This document shows positions 32,252 through 38,967 of a stretch of 64,000 nucleotides of DNA, in pieces. Under the pieces are notes generated by a model. It did no database searches. It was not told where the DNA came from and worked only from the letters and a program-made list of their open reading frames with translations. The first letter of the stretch is position 1. Each line of letters begins with the position of its first letter. The position numbers were made by a program, and so were the translations under genes. This DNA is from PALSA-693 sp963834725 (GTDB lineage Bacteria > Actinomycetota > Acidimicrobiia > Acidimicrobiales > Palsa-688), in assembly GCA_963834725.1 (NCBI GenBank), contig CAWICN010000001.1, positions 1,426,001 to 1,490,000 of the forward strand, given 5' to 3'.

Positions 32252-34108
32252 ATGACCGCGTCGCCGACGCTGGCCACCTCGCCAGCACCGGCCACCGTGG
32301 CGGCGACTGCCACCTCGCCGGCACCCCCGACGCCACCCGCCCGGAGCGCGCTCGTACCCGTCGGGCGTCCCTGGCAGAAGGCCGGCCGGCGGTTGACCCC
32401 CCTGGTTGTGCCGGTCGTGGCGGCAGCCAGCGTGGCCTTGGGCATCGGCCTGGGATGGCGAGGCGTCGACGTGCCCGCCCAGCTCTACCGGGTAGCCGGT
32501 TTTCGCGCCCACGGCCTGGCCCTGTGGGACAGCCAGTGGTTCGGGGGCCACTGGACGCTCAGCTACAGCGTGCTCTACCCACCACTGGCGGCCACCGTCG
32601 GAGCCGCGACGGTGACGGTCGTCGCGGCTACAGGAGCGGCTCTGGCCTTCCAGCGCCTGACGGCGACCGCGTTGGGCCGGGGGGCGTTGCTCGCGGCGCT
32701 GGTGTTCGCAGTGAGCACGGCGGTGTCCAGCGCCATCGGCCAATGGCCGTTCCTCGCCGGCGAGGCAATAGGGCTGGGTGCCTGCTGGGCCGCCAGTCGC
32801 CATCGATGGACGGCAGCGGCAGCCCTGGCCCTGACGGCGGCGCTCACCAGTCCCCTGGCCGGCCTGTTCGTGGTCATGGCCATGACCGCCTGGCTCCTCG
32901 GCAGCCGCCCCGCCGGGGGCCGGCCGTGGGGCGCCGTCTCGGTAGGCCTGGCCGCGGCCCTGCCGATCGGGGCAGCCGCAGTGCTGTTCCCGGGGCAGGG
33001 CCGGATGCCCTATCCGGCGACGGATTACGGGTGGGAGATGGTCATTGCCGCCGCTCTTTGGCTGATCGCAGGGCGGACCCGGCGGGTCCTGCGCGCCGGG
33101 GTACTGGTGTTCGGCGCCGTGGCCACCCTGGCCGTGCTGGTCCCGTCACCGCTTGGCGGCAACGTGGGGCGGATCGAGGACGCTCTGGCTCTCCCTCTCG
33201 CCGTCGGCCTGCTCTGGCCTCTTGAGCCGGCTACCCGCCGGCTGGTGCTGCCGCTGGTCGCTGTGCCGCTGGTGCTGTCCCAGTGGGGGCCGGCCTGGGG
33301 CGCGATGACGAGCGATCCAGGGCAGCCCTCGACGCACCGCGCCTTCTACGCCCCCCTGCTCGCTGCGCTCACCCGCGCCACCGCCGGCGAACCGGCGGGC
33401 CGGGTCGAGGTGGTGCCCACCGAACTTCACTGGGAGGCCTTCTATCTGGCTCCGGTCATGCCCCTCGCCCGGGGATGGGAACGACAGCTCGACCAGGCCG
33501 ACAACCCGCTGTTCTACGGGGGGGCCCGGCACCTCAACACCTCGTCCTACCGGGCCTGGCTGGTCAACAACGGGGTCCGCTACGTGGCCCTCCCTGATGC
33601 GCCCCTCGATTTCGCCGGGGTCAAGGAGGCCCATCTCGTGGCCGCCGGAGTGCCTGGCCTGGACCTGATCTGGCGGTCGGCGCAGTGGCGGCTCTACCGG
33701 GTCGAAGGCAGTCCCGGCCTCGTCACGGGGCCGGCCGGGCTGGTCAGCCAGCACAACGGCCGGGTCGTCGTCACGGGCCAGGCCCGGCTGGTCAGCCAGG
33801 ACGGCGGCCGGCTCGTCGTCACCACCCCGGCGGCCGGACCGGTCCTGGTCCGGATCCGCTACAGCCCGGACTGGCAGCTGGTGTCGGGAGAGGGGTGCGT
33901 AGCCCCCGCCGGCGGTGGCGCCGCGAACGGCGCAGGGGGCCCCACCTGGATCAAGGTCGAGGCGCCGAAAGCGGAGGAGTTCAGCCTCCGCCTCACCGTC
34001 TTCTCTGGCCTCACCGTCTTCTCTGGCCTCACCGTCTTCTCTGGCCTCACCGTCTTCTCTGGTCTCACCAACTCCTCTGGCCACAGCACCTGCCGGGCGG
34101 GGCGCTGA
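32252..34108 (+). CDS. Large polytopic membrane protein, GT-C-like, paralogue 2
   Basis: About 618 residues. It is homologous over its length to 21455-23146: 'GLGWRGVDVPAQLYRVAGFR', 'PLARGWERQLDQADNPLFYG', 'NTSSYRAWLVNNGVRYVAL' and 'APLDF' correspond one to one. Multiple hydrophobic helices fill the first 370 residues. The C-terminal end contains four LTVFSG repeats encoded by an 18-bp tandem repeat, absent from the paralogue. The exact start is uncertain (ATG 32252, or GTG 32207/TTG 32198 with an Ala/Thr/Pro-rich N-terminus). Probable envelope glycosyltransferase-like function, by fold impression only. Confidence 0.62.
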   Translation: MTASPTLATSPAPATVAATATSPAPPTPPARSALVPVGRPWQKAGRRLTPLVVPVVAAASVALGIGLGWRGVDVPAQLYRVAGFRAHGLALWDSQWFGGHWTLSYSVLYPPLAATVGAATVTVVAATGAALAFQRLTATALGRGALLAALVFAVSTAVSSAIGQWPFLAGEAIGLGACWAASRHRWTAAAALALTAALTSPLAGLFVVMAMTAWLLGSRPAGGRPWGAVSVGLAAALPIGAAAVLFPGQGRMPYPATDYGWEMVIAAALWLIAGRTRRVLRAGVLVFGAVATLAVLVPSPLGGNVGRIEDALALPLAVGLLWPLEPATRRLVLPLVAVPLVLSQWGPAWGAMTSDPGQPSTHRAFYAPLLAALTRATAGEPAGRVEVVPTELHWEAFYLAPVMPLARGWERQLDQADNPLFYGGARHLNTSSYRAWLVNNGVRYVALPDAPLDFAGVKEAHLVAAGVPGLDLIWRSAQWRLYRVEGSPGLVTGPAGLVSQHNGRVVVTGQARLVSQDGGRLVVTTPAAGPVLVRIRYSPDWQLVSGEGCVAPAGGGAANGAGGPTWIKVEAPKAEEFSLRLTVFSGLTVFSGLTVFSGLTVFSGLTNSSGHSTCRAGR

Positions 34109-34948
34109 CGCCGGCCACAGGGCGATCGCCAGCAGTACCAGCAACGGGCCGGTCCCGGGATCGGTGCCGTGGCCCGTGAGCACGCCGCCTAGATCCTGGC
34201 CGGCCACACCGGTGAAGACCGCCACGGCGATGCCCATCGCCAACGCCGCCCTCCGGGTGGGGGTAAAGAGCACCCCGAGTCCGGCGAGCACCGCCGTCAT
34301 CCCCAGGAGCGCGGCGACGTAGACCCCCTCGCCGGCCAGAACCTGCCCGACCGTCCGATCGACGGCCGCCACCAGCCCCGGCTCACCAAAGCTGCCGTTG
34401 CTGATCTGGGCTCCCGGCACCCCGGCCGTGTGGTTGGTGGCTTCCAGCTCGAGCAGGGCCGACCCCGCCCACACCACCATCCAGGCCAGGAGGGCCGCCT
34501 CCACCCGGATTCGAGGCGGCCAGATCACCAGGGCGATGACGGCGTACAGCAGGGCGGCGCCCGGGGCTCCCGTCAGCAGACTGGTCCCGCCCATGAACAT
34601 CCCGCCCACGCCCTCCCCAACCGTCCAGACCCCGAGCGCCCACACGACGGAGACACCCCGGGCCAACCCGGCGGTGCGGCCCCGACCCCAGATCACCCCG
34701 GCGCCGAGTGCGATTTGCAGCGAGGCGAAGACCGCGTTCCACACCGTGTGGCCGGCGGCGAGCAGTTCCGCCGTGTGGAAGTCGGCGGTGCCGAGCGGTC
34801 CCGGCAGGCCCATGTTGGCCATGCCCAGAATGCCGGCCATGAACGCCCGCGTGAACATGTAGGGCTGGAACTGGAGCGCCCCGTCTGCCAGCCATAGAAC
34901 CCCGAGGGCAACCTCGACATACCGGCGGCGGCTCGAGCGGGCGACCAC
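33146..34948 (-). CDS. Polytopic membrane protein whose frame lacks its own stop and runs antisense into the convergent gene
   Basis: The first about 280 residues look real: eight or so hydrophobic helices, beginning 'YVEVALGVLWLADGALQFQP' and including 'GTADFHTAELLAAGHTVWNA' and 'GVAGQDLGGVLTGHGTDPGT', a conserved actinobacterial membrane-protein style. After 'LLAIALWPASAPRPAG' the frame enters the 18-bp tandem array (EAREDG repeats). It then stays open for about 280 further residues antisense to the convergent membrane protein, stopping only at 33146. The extra 320 residues have no protein-like features. It starts directly after the upstream stop and belongs to the cupredoxin operon. Confidence 0.55.
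   Translation of the reverse strand: MVARSSRRRYVEVALGVLWLADGALQFQPYMFTRAFMAGILGMANMGLPGPLGTADFHTAELLAAGHTVWNAVFASLQIALGAGVIWGRGRTAGLARGVSVVWALGVWTVGEGVGGMFMGGTSLLTGAPGAALLYAVIALVIWPPRIRVEAALLAWMVVWAGSALLELEATNHTAGVPGAQISNGSFGEPGLVAAVDRTVGQVLAGEGVYVAALLGMTAVLAGLGVLFTPTRRAALAMGIAVAVFTGVAGQDLGGVLTGHGTDPGTGPLLVLLAIALWPASAPRPAGAVARGVGETREDGEAREDGEAREDGEAREDGEAEAELLRFRRLDLDPGGAPCAVRGATAGGGYAPLSRHQLPVRAVADPDQDRSGRRGGDDEPAAVLADQPGLARDDDPAVVLADQPGRPRDEAGTAFDPVEPPLRRPPDQVQARHSGGHEMGLLDPGEIEGRIREGHVADPVVDQPGPVGRGVEVPGPPVEQRVVGLVELSFPSPGEGHDRSQIEGLPVKFGGHHLDPARRFAGGGAGERSEQGGVEGAVRRGLPWIARHRAPGRPPLGQHQRHSDQRQHQPAGSRLKRPEQADGERESQSVLDPPHVAAKR
33992..34081. repeat. 18-bp tandem repeat at the convergent gene junction
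   Basis: Five units of CTCACCGTCTTCTCTGGC, the last degenerate. It is read as LTVFSG on the plus strand and EAREDG on the minus strand. It forms the end of the plus-strand gene and the point where the minus-strand gene loses its stop. Confidence 0.97.
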
Positions 34949-35386
34949 TCATTCACCGGCTCTCGTCCCGAGCCGGAGGAACCGGGCGCTGCGGACGGTG
35001 GTGTACGACAACACCGCCACTGCCGCCGACTCCACCCAGATGCTCAAGTGTACGAACGGCGCGTTGTAGTAGTCGGTGAAGCCGAAGAGGCCGACGTTGA
35101 CGCTGATAGCCAGAGACACGAGGGTCCCTGCGGCCAGCAGGGTGCCCGCTCCGGCGGCCAGGGCCAGATAGCGCCGGGCCACCGCCAACACGCCGACTGC
35201 CAGGACCACGGCGGCGATGAAGTTGAGAATGAACAGATAGCCGATGCTCGGGAGGTGTTTGTAGCCGTTGCTCCAGAGGTGCAGGTGAATCCACCCCATC
35301 CACACCAGCAAGCCGGCGCCGGCCGCCCGGCCAACCAGCAAGTCGGGGGGTGCGGTCCAGTTCCGCACCCGGCTAGAAGCTTGCAC
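34949..35386 (-). CDS. Small integral membrane protein, unknown function
   Basis: A 145-residue protein with four hydrophobic helices ('GAGLLVWMGWIHLHLWSNGY', 'GYLFILNFIAAVVLAVGVLA', 'LALAAGAGTLLAAGTLVSLA', 'VHLSIWVESAAVAVLSYTTV'). Two His in the first helix could bind metal or heme, which is speculative. It overlaps the end of the cupredoxin gene by 14 nt and is immediately followed by the next membrane-protein gene, so the three form an operon, possibly for copper or respiratory functions. Confidence 0.65.
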   Translation of the reverse strand: MQASSRVRNWTAPPDLLVGRAAGAGLLVWMGWIHLHLWSNGYKHLPSIGYLFILNFIAAVVLAVGVLAVARRYLALAAGAGTLLAAGTLVSLAISVNVGLFGFTDYYNAPFVHLSIWVESAAVAVLSYTTVRSARFLRLGTRAGE

Positions 35387-35906
35387 CGCCGCTGCTGCTG
35401 GCCGCGGTCGTGGACGGCGCGCCGGTCGACGTCGCTGTGGATCCCCCCGCGCCGCCGACGGTGATCCCTGCGTTCATACCCAACGACTTGTGGCTGTCGA
35501 TGGGGCAAAAGACGTCATAGCTGCCCTTCTGAAGGGTGACGTGGAGGTCTTCGCTCTGCCCGGGCTGGAGGTTGCGGGTGATGGCGTGCACCCCGGGACC
35601 GGTGATCTCGAGAGAGTGGACGATGCGACCCTGATTGACCGCTTTGAAGGTATAGCTCCCCGGGCTGAACGACCCGGTCGACAGGATGAGCTTGAACTCG
35701 ACCTCGCCGACCGTGACCTGGGTTCCGCCGCCGGAGGCCGGGCCCGACCCGGTGGCCGCAGGACTCGAACTGGCAGTGCTGCCACCGCTCGTCCCACGGC
35801 TGGTGCTGCTGCTCCCACCTCCTCCACATGCTGCCGCGCCCACTATGAACGCCGCCAGGCCACAGCCGCACCACAGCAGGCCGCGTCGTCGGGCTCCCAG
35901 TCGCAT
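35373..35906 (-). CDS. Secreted cupredoxin (blue-copper) lipoprotein
   Basis: A 177-residue protein. It has an N-terminal signal peptide with a lipobox-like 'FIVGAAACGGGG', then a Ser/Gly/Thr linker. The cupredoxin domain (residues 64-150) carries the expected type-1 copper ligands: His in 'RIVHSLEITG', then Cys, His and Met in 'YDVFCPIDSHKSLGM'. The C-terminal tail is again Ser/Thr/Ala-rich. It probably transfers electrons or binds copper outside the membrane, with two downstream membrane proteins as partners. Strongest functional evidence in this operon. Confidence 0.85.
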   Translation of the reverse strand: MRLGARRRGLLWCGCGLAAFIVGAAACGGGGSSSTSRGTSGGSTASSSPAATGSGPASGGGTQVTVGEVEFKLILSTGSFSPGSYTFKAVNQGRIVHSLEITGPGVHAITRNLQPGQSEDLHVTLQKGSYDVFCPIDSHKSLGMNAGITVGGAGGSTATSTGAPSTTAASSSGGASF

Positions 35907-36010
35907 GTGCCGATCCCCTTTCCAGGTTCGAGTCCAGGTTCGAGTTCTAGATCAATACGGCCGCCAAGCGTGATCGGTTCACCGCTCAATCTTTTTTGCG
36001 TCCACTTTCG

Positions 36011-36016
36011 TACTAT
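36011..36016 (+). promoter_or_regulatory. -10-like TACTAT before the ECF sigma gene
   Basis: TACTAT is followed by 5 nt and a GTG, compatible with a leaderless start at 36022. Upstream, AGGTTCGAGT is repeated at about 35926 and 35937, a possible activator site in the divergent gap with the cupredoxin gene. Confidence 0.35.
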
Positions 36017-36021
36017 TAACC

Positions 36022-36600
36022 GTGGCTCGAATCGGTCTCCCCGCGGAGCGCATGGCGGATGACGCCCTGCTGGCGGGGCTAGCGGCGGGAGGGCCGGAGG
36101 TAGGGCTGGCGTTCGTCCGGAGATTCCAGCGTCATGTGTTCGGGGTCGCGCTCGCGGTGGTGGGCGACCCGCACCTGGCTGAAGACGTGGCGCAGCAGAC
36201 CTTCGAGCGGGCGTGGCGGCGAGCGGCCAGCTTCGATCCCGGCCGGGGCTCCGTACGCACCTGGCTGACCACCATCGCCCACAACCTGGCCATCGACGCC
36301 ACCCGCGCCCGCAAGCCGACGCCGGTGGATCCGACCGATCTGATCCGGCTGCTCGGTCCCGGTGCCGACGAGCCCGAGCGGCGCTCGCTCGGCACCGAGT
36401 CCGCCGATGAGTTGCGGGCCGCGCTCAGGACCCTCCCGGCCGACCAGGCCCGGGCGCTGGTGATGGCCGGCGTGTACGGGATGACCGCTCAGGAGATCGC
36501 CACGGCGGACGGGGTGCCGCTCGGCACGGCGAAAACCCGGATCCGCTCGGCCATGATGAAGCTGCGACTGGTGCTCGATCCGGAGACGGTGCTGCCATGA
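36022..36600 (+). CDS. ECF-family RNA polymerase sigma factor
   Basis: A 192-residue sigma factor with sigma-2 ('FGVALAVVGDPHLAEDVAQQ', 'TFERAWRRAASFDPGRGSVR', 'TWLTTIAHNLAIDATRARKP') and sigma-4 ('LPADQARALVMAGVYGMTAQ', 'EIATADGVPLGTAKTRIRSA'). Its stop overlaps the ATG of a zinc-finger anti-sigma gene (ATGA), the standard paired arrangement. GTG 36022 or ATG 36052 could be the start. It is divergent from the cupredoxin operon, so it may respond to envelope or redox stress (inference). Confidence 0.95.
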   Translation: MARIGLPAERMADDALLAGLAAGGPEVGLAFVRRFQRHVFGVALAVVGDPHLAEDVAQQTFERAWRRAASFDPGRGSVRTWLTTIAHNLAIDATRARKPTPVDPTDLIRLLGPGADEPERRSLGTESADELRAALRTLPADQARALVMAGVYGMTAQEIATADGVPLGTAKTRIRSAMMKLRLVLDPETVLP

Positions 36601-37283
36601 CCGCGCTGACCTGTGACCAGGCGCGCGACGCCGTGGCCGAGTATTCCCTCGACATCCTTGAGCCCGGCGAGCGCAGCGCCCTGGCGGCTCACCTGCTGCG
36701 CTGCCCGGCCTGCCGGGCCGAGGCCGATGCCCTGTCGAGCGTGGCCTCCCGGCTGATCGAGCTGGTGCCGGGAACCGAACCGCCGCTCGGATTCGATCGG
36801 CGGGTGCTGGCCCGGGTCCGGAGCACGACGCCGGCGTTGCGGCCAGGCCGGTTGTTGCGCCTCCAGAGTCACCGGTCCCGTGTGGTCGCCGGGGTCGCGA
36901 CCCTGGTGGCGGCGGCGGCGCTCGTGTTCGGCCCGATCGGCTGGCTCATGGGGCATTCGACCCACTCGGCCCATTCCGCGTCGCAGCGGCTGCTCACCGA
37001 AGCTGCGTTCCATCAGGGCAGCCGCGACGTCGGCGAGGTGTACGCCTACAACGACGCCCCGATGTGGTTGACGATGACGGTGCATGGGGTGAGCGGGGGG
37101 CCAAGAGTGACGTGTGAACTGGTCGCCGCAGACGGGCGACTCATCCCGCTCGGGTCCTTTGACCTCGTCCAAGGGAGCGGCTCCTGGGGTGCGCCCGACT
37201 CCGCAGGTCTGACCGGCATCACCGGCGCGCAACTGGTCGACAGCACCGGCCGGGTGCTTGCCACCGCGACCTTCCGCGCTTAG
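36597..37283 (+). CDS. Anti-sigma factor with zinc-finger (ZAS) domain
   Basis: A 228-residue protein. The N-terminal cytoplasmic anti-sigma domain has the HxxxCxxC zinc motif in 'AAHLLRCPACRAEADAL' near residues 30-46. One transmembrane helix ('VVAGVATLVAAAALVFGPIG') lies near residues 97-118. The C-terminal extracytoplasmic RskA-like domain ends in 'LTGITGAQLVDSTGRVLATA'. It should hold the upstream sigma factor inactive until a signal triggers release. It ends overlapping the convergent surE stop by 3 nt. Confidence 0.93.
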   Translation: MTALTCDQARDAVAEYSLDILEPGERSALAAHLLRCPACRAEADALSSVASRLIELVPGTEPPLGFDRRVLARVRSTTPALRPGRLLRLQSHRSRVVAGVATLVAAAALVFGPIGWLMGHSTHSAHSASQRLLTEAAFHQGSRDVGEVYAYNDAPMWLTMTVHGVSGGPRVTCELVAADGRLIPLGSFDLVQGSGSWGAPDSAGLTGITGAQLVDSTGRVLATATFRA

Positions 37284-38140
37284 TCGTCAAGTCGTCCGCC
37301 GCCGAGCAGGGCATCGAGGGCGCGGCCGATAGCAGCCTCGGCCGCCTCCTCGGCGGATCCATAGGCGGCCGTCCGTGAGTCGCAAAGGGAACTGACCAGG
37401 CTCACCGACACCTGGCCGCGCTCGACCGCGCCGCCGTCGGTACCGTCGGGCAACGACACCGGGTCCCCCCATTCCATCGCCACCCGGAAGCTGCCCGGGT
37501 GGCCCACCTTCGGCTCCAGCCGGGCCCCGGAGATCACCCGCGGCGGCACCCGCCCGATCGTGGTGTGCCGCCACCCCACTATCTCGGGGACCGGAAGATT
37601 CGGGAGGTTGAGGTTCACCACCACCGGTCCGGCGGACTCGGCGGATAGCGCGCCCACGACTGCGCTGGCCACGGCGGCCGCCCCCTCCCATACCTGGCCT
37701 GTAAGCATCTCGTCCCAGCCCTGGCCCTCGACGCCGTAGCCGCGGACCGCCTGGCTCACCGCCACGCCGCTGATGCCGCCCACCCGGGCCGTGAGGGCGG
37801 CTCCGACCGTGCCGGAGTGATACACGGAGCGCCCGACATTGACGCCGGGGTTGATGCCGGCGACCACCAGGTCGAACGGTGGACCGAAGGCTCCAAGGCG
37901 GGCGAACATGACGCACAGGGCCGGCGGCCCGGTCACCGCCCAGGCATCCGGAAGGTCGGGGAGGTGCATCTGATGCACCTCCGGCTGGATCCGGTGGAGG
38001 GCGCCGAGCGAGGCGCTGGCACCCGAGTACTCGTCGTCGGGGGCGACGACGGTGACCGAACCGTGCGCCGCCATGGCCCGGGCCAGCACGTGGAGGCCCT
38101 CGGAGTCGATGCCGTCGTCGTTGGTAACGAGGATTCGCAC
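37280..38140 (-). CDS. surE: 5'/3'-nucleotidase SurE
   Basis: A 286-residue metal-dependent nucleotidase acting on nucleoside monophosphates. The N-terminal metal site is 'MRILVTNDDGIDSEGLHVLA'; other motifs are 'VTVVAPDDEYSGASASL', 'DLVVAGINPGVNVGRSVYHS', 'GTVGAALTARVGGISGVAVS' and 'VVVNLNLPNLP'. Slightly longer than bacterial averages because of the C-terminal tail. The GTG start lies 6 nt after TAACAC, again leaderless-like. Converges with the anti-sigma gene, sharing stop-codon bases. Confidence 0.95.
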   Translation of the reverse strand: MRILVTNDDGIDSEGLHVLARAMAAHGSVTVVAPDDEYSGASASLGALHRIQPEVHQMHLPDLPDAWAVTGPPALCVMFARLGAFGPPFDLVVAGINPGVNVGRSVYHSGTVGAALTARVGGISGVAVSQAVRGYGVEGQGWDEMLTGQVWEGAAAVASAVVGALSAESAGPVVVNLNLPNLPVPEIVGWRHTTIGRVPPRVISGARLEPKVGHPGSFRVAMEWGDPVSLPDGTDGGAVERGQVSVSLVSSLCDSRTAAYGSAEEAAEAAIGRALDALLGGGRLDD

Positions 38141-38275
38141 CGTGCGGTGTTACCACGCGCCGGCGCCAGGGACCGGTTGGCCGTCTGCGCACCCGCCGGA
38201 AGCACTCCCTGGTCCCGGCGGGTACCGCCTCGAAGCGTGGTTTGGTGCGTGGTCCGCCCCACTACCCTGATTTCC

Positions 38276-38881
38276 ATGCTGCATGCCTGGGGTTTCGAGC
38301 GGGTGGGCGTGGTTGCCGGGGACCTGTATTTCCTCGATCCGAATCCGTCCCCGGGCCAGGCTGGAGCGGAGCGGGGAGTGCGGGTCGAGGTTCGTCTGCT
38401 CGACCGGCCGCCCCCGACCGGCTCGATCTACGCCGCCCAGCCCATTGTGATCGACCGGCCCGTGTGGCGGGCCGACCTGTTCGAGACGGTGGCCGGCGAT
38501 CCGGGCAGCCACGACCGAACCCACCACCACCCCCACTTCCGGGGCTGGGAGCCGGGGCGACGCCATTACGACCCGGCCCTGACAAACGACCCGATGGGCT
38601 GGCTCGCCCAGCAGCTCACGCACCTGCCCGACCTGCTGGCCGGAGCGGAGCTCGACGCCGGTGAGGTGGGCGTTGACGACGCGCCGGACATGGCCGCGGC
38701 GGCGCCGGAGATCGTTCGCGCCGTCGAGGCCTTGCTGCGCCGGGTGCGGGCGGGCGAACTGGGTCGGGCGCCCGCCGAGGTCGAGGCCGCCCTGGCCGAG
38801 CGCGCCGAACGCGCCGCGGGCGCCCCTGCGGCGGATGGCGAGCCGGCCCCACCGCTCGGCGCTCGAGCGGGGTGGCTCTAA
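38276..38881 (+). CDS. Hypothetical protein with His-rich motif
   Basis: A 201-residue soluble protein of unrecognised family. The N-terminal half is beta-rich ('RVGVVAGDLYFLDPNPSPGQ', 'VRVEVRLLDRPP', 'QPIVIDRPVWRADLFETVAG'). A cluster 'SHDRTHHHPHFRGWEPG' may bind metal. The C-terminal half is helical and Ala/Glu-rich ('EIVRAVEALLRRVRAGELG'). ATG 38276 is 7 nt after TACCCT, the leaderless pattern common here. Divergent from surE. Reading-frame quality and codon bias support a genuine gene. Confidence 0.65.
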   Translation: MLHAWGFERVGVVAGDLYFLDPNPSPGQAGAERGVRVEVRLLDRPPPTGSIYAAQPIVIDRPVWRADLFETVAGDPGSHDRTHHHPHFRGWEPGRRHYDPALTNDPMGWLAQQLTHLPDLLAGAELDAGEVGVDDAPDMAAAAPEIVRAVEALLRRVRAGELGRAPAEVEAALAERAERAAGAPAADGEPAPPLGARAGWL

Positions 38882-38967
38882 GCCCTGGGGGTCAGACCCT
38901 TCTGAGATCTAGACCCTCTGAGATCCGGCGCTGGCGCCGCTACCCCAAGGTCCAGTGACCTGCCCGA

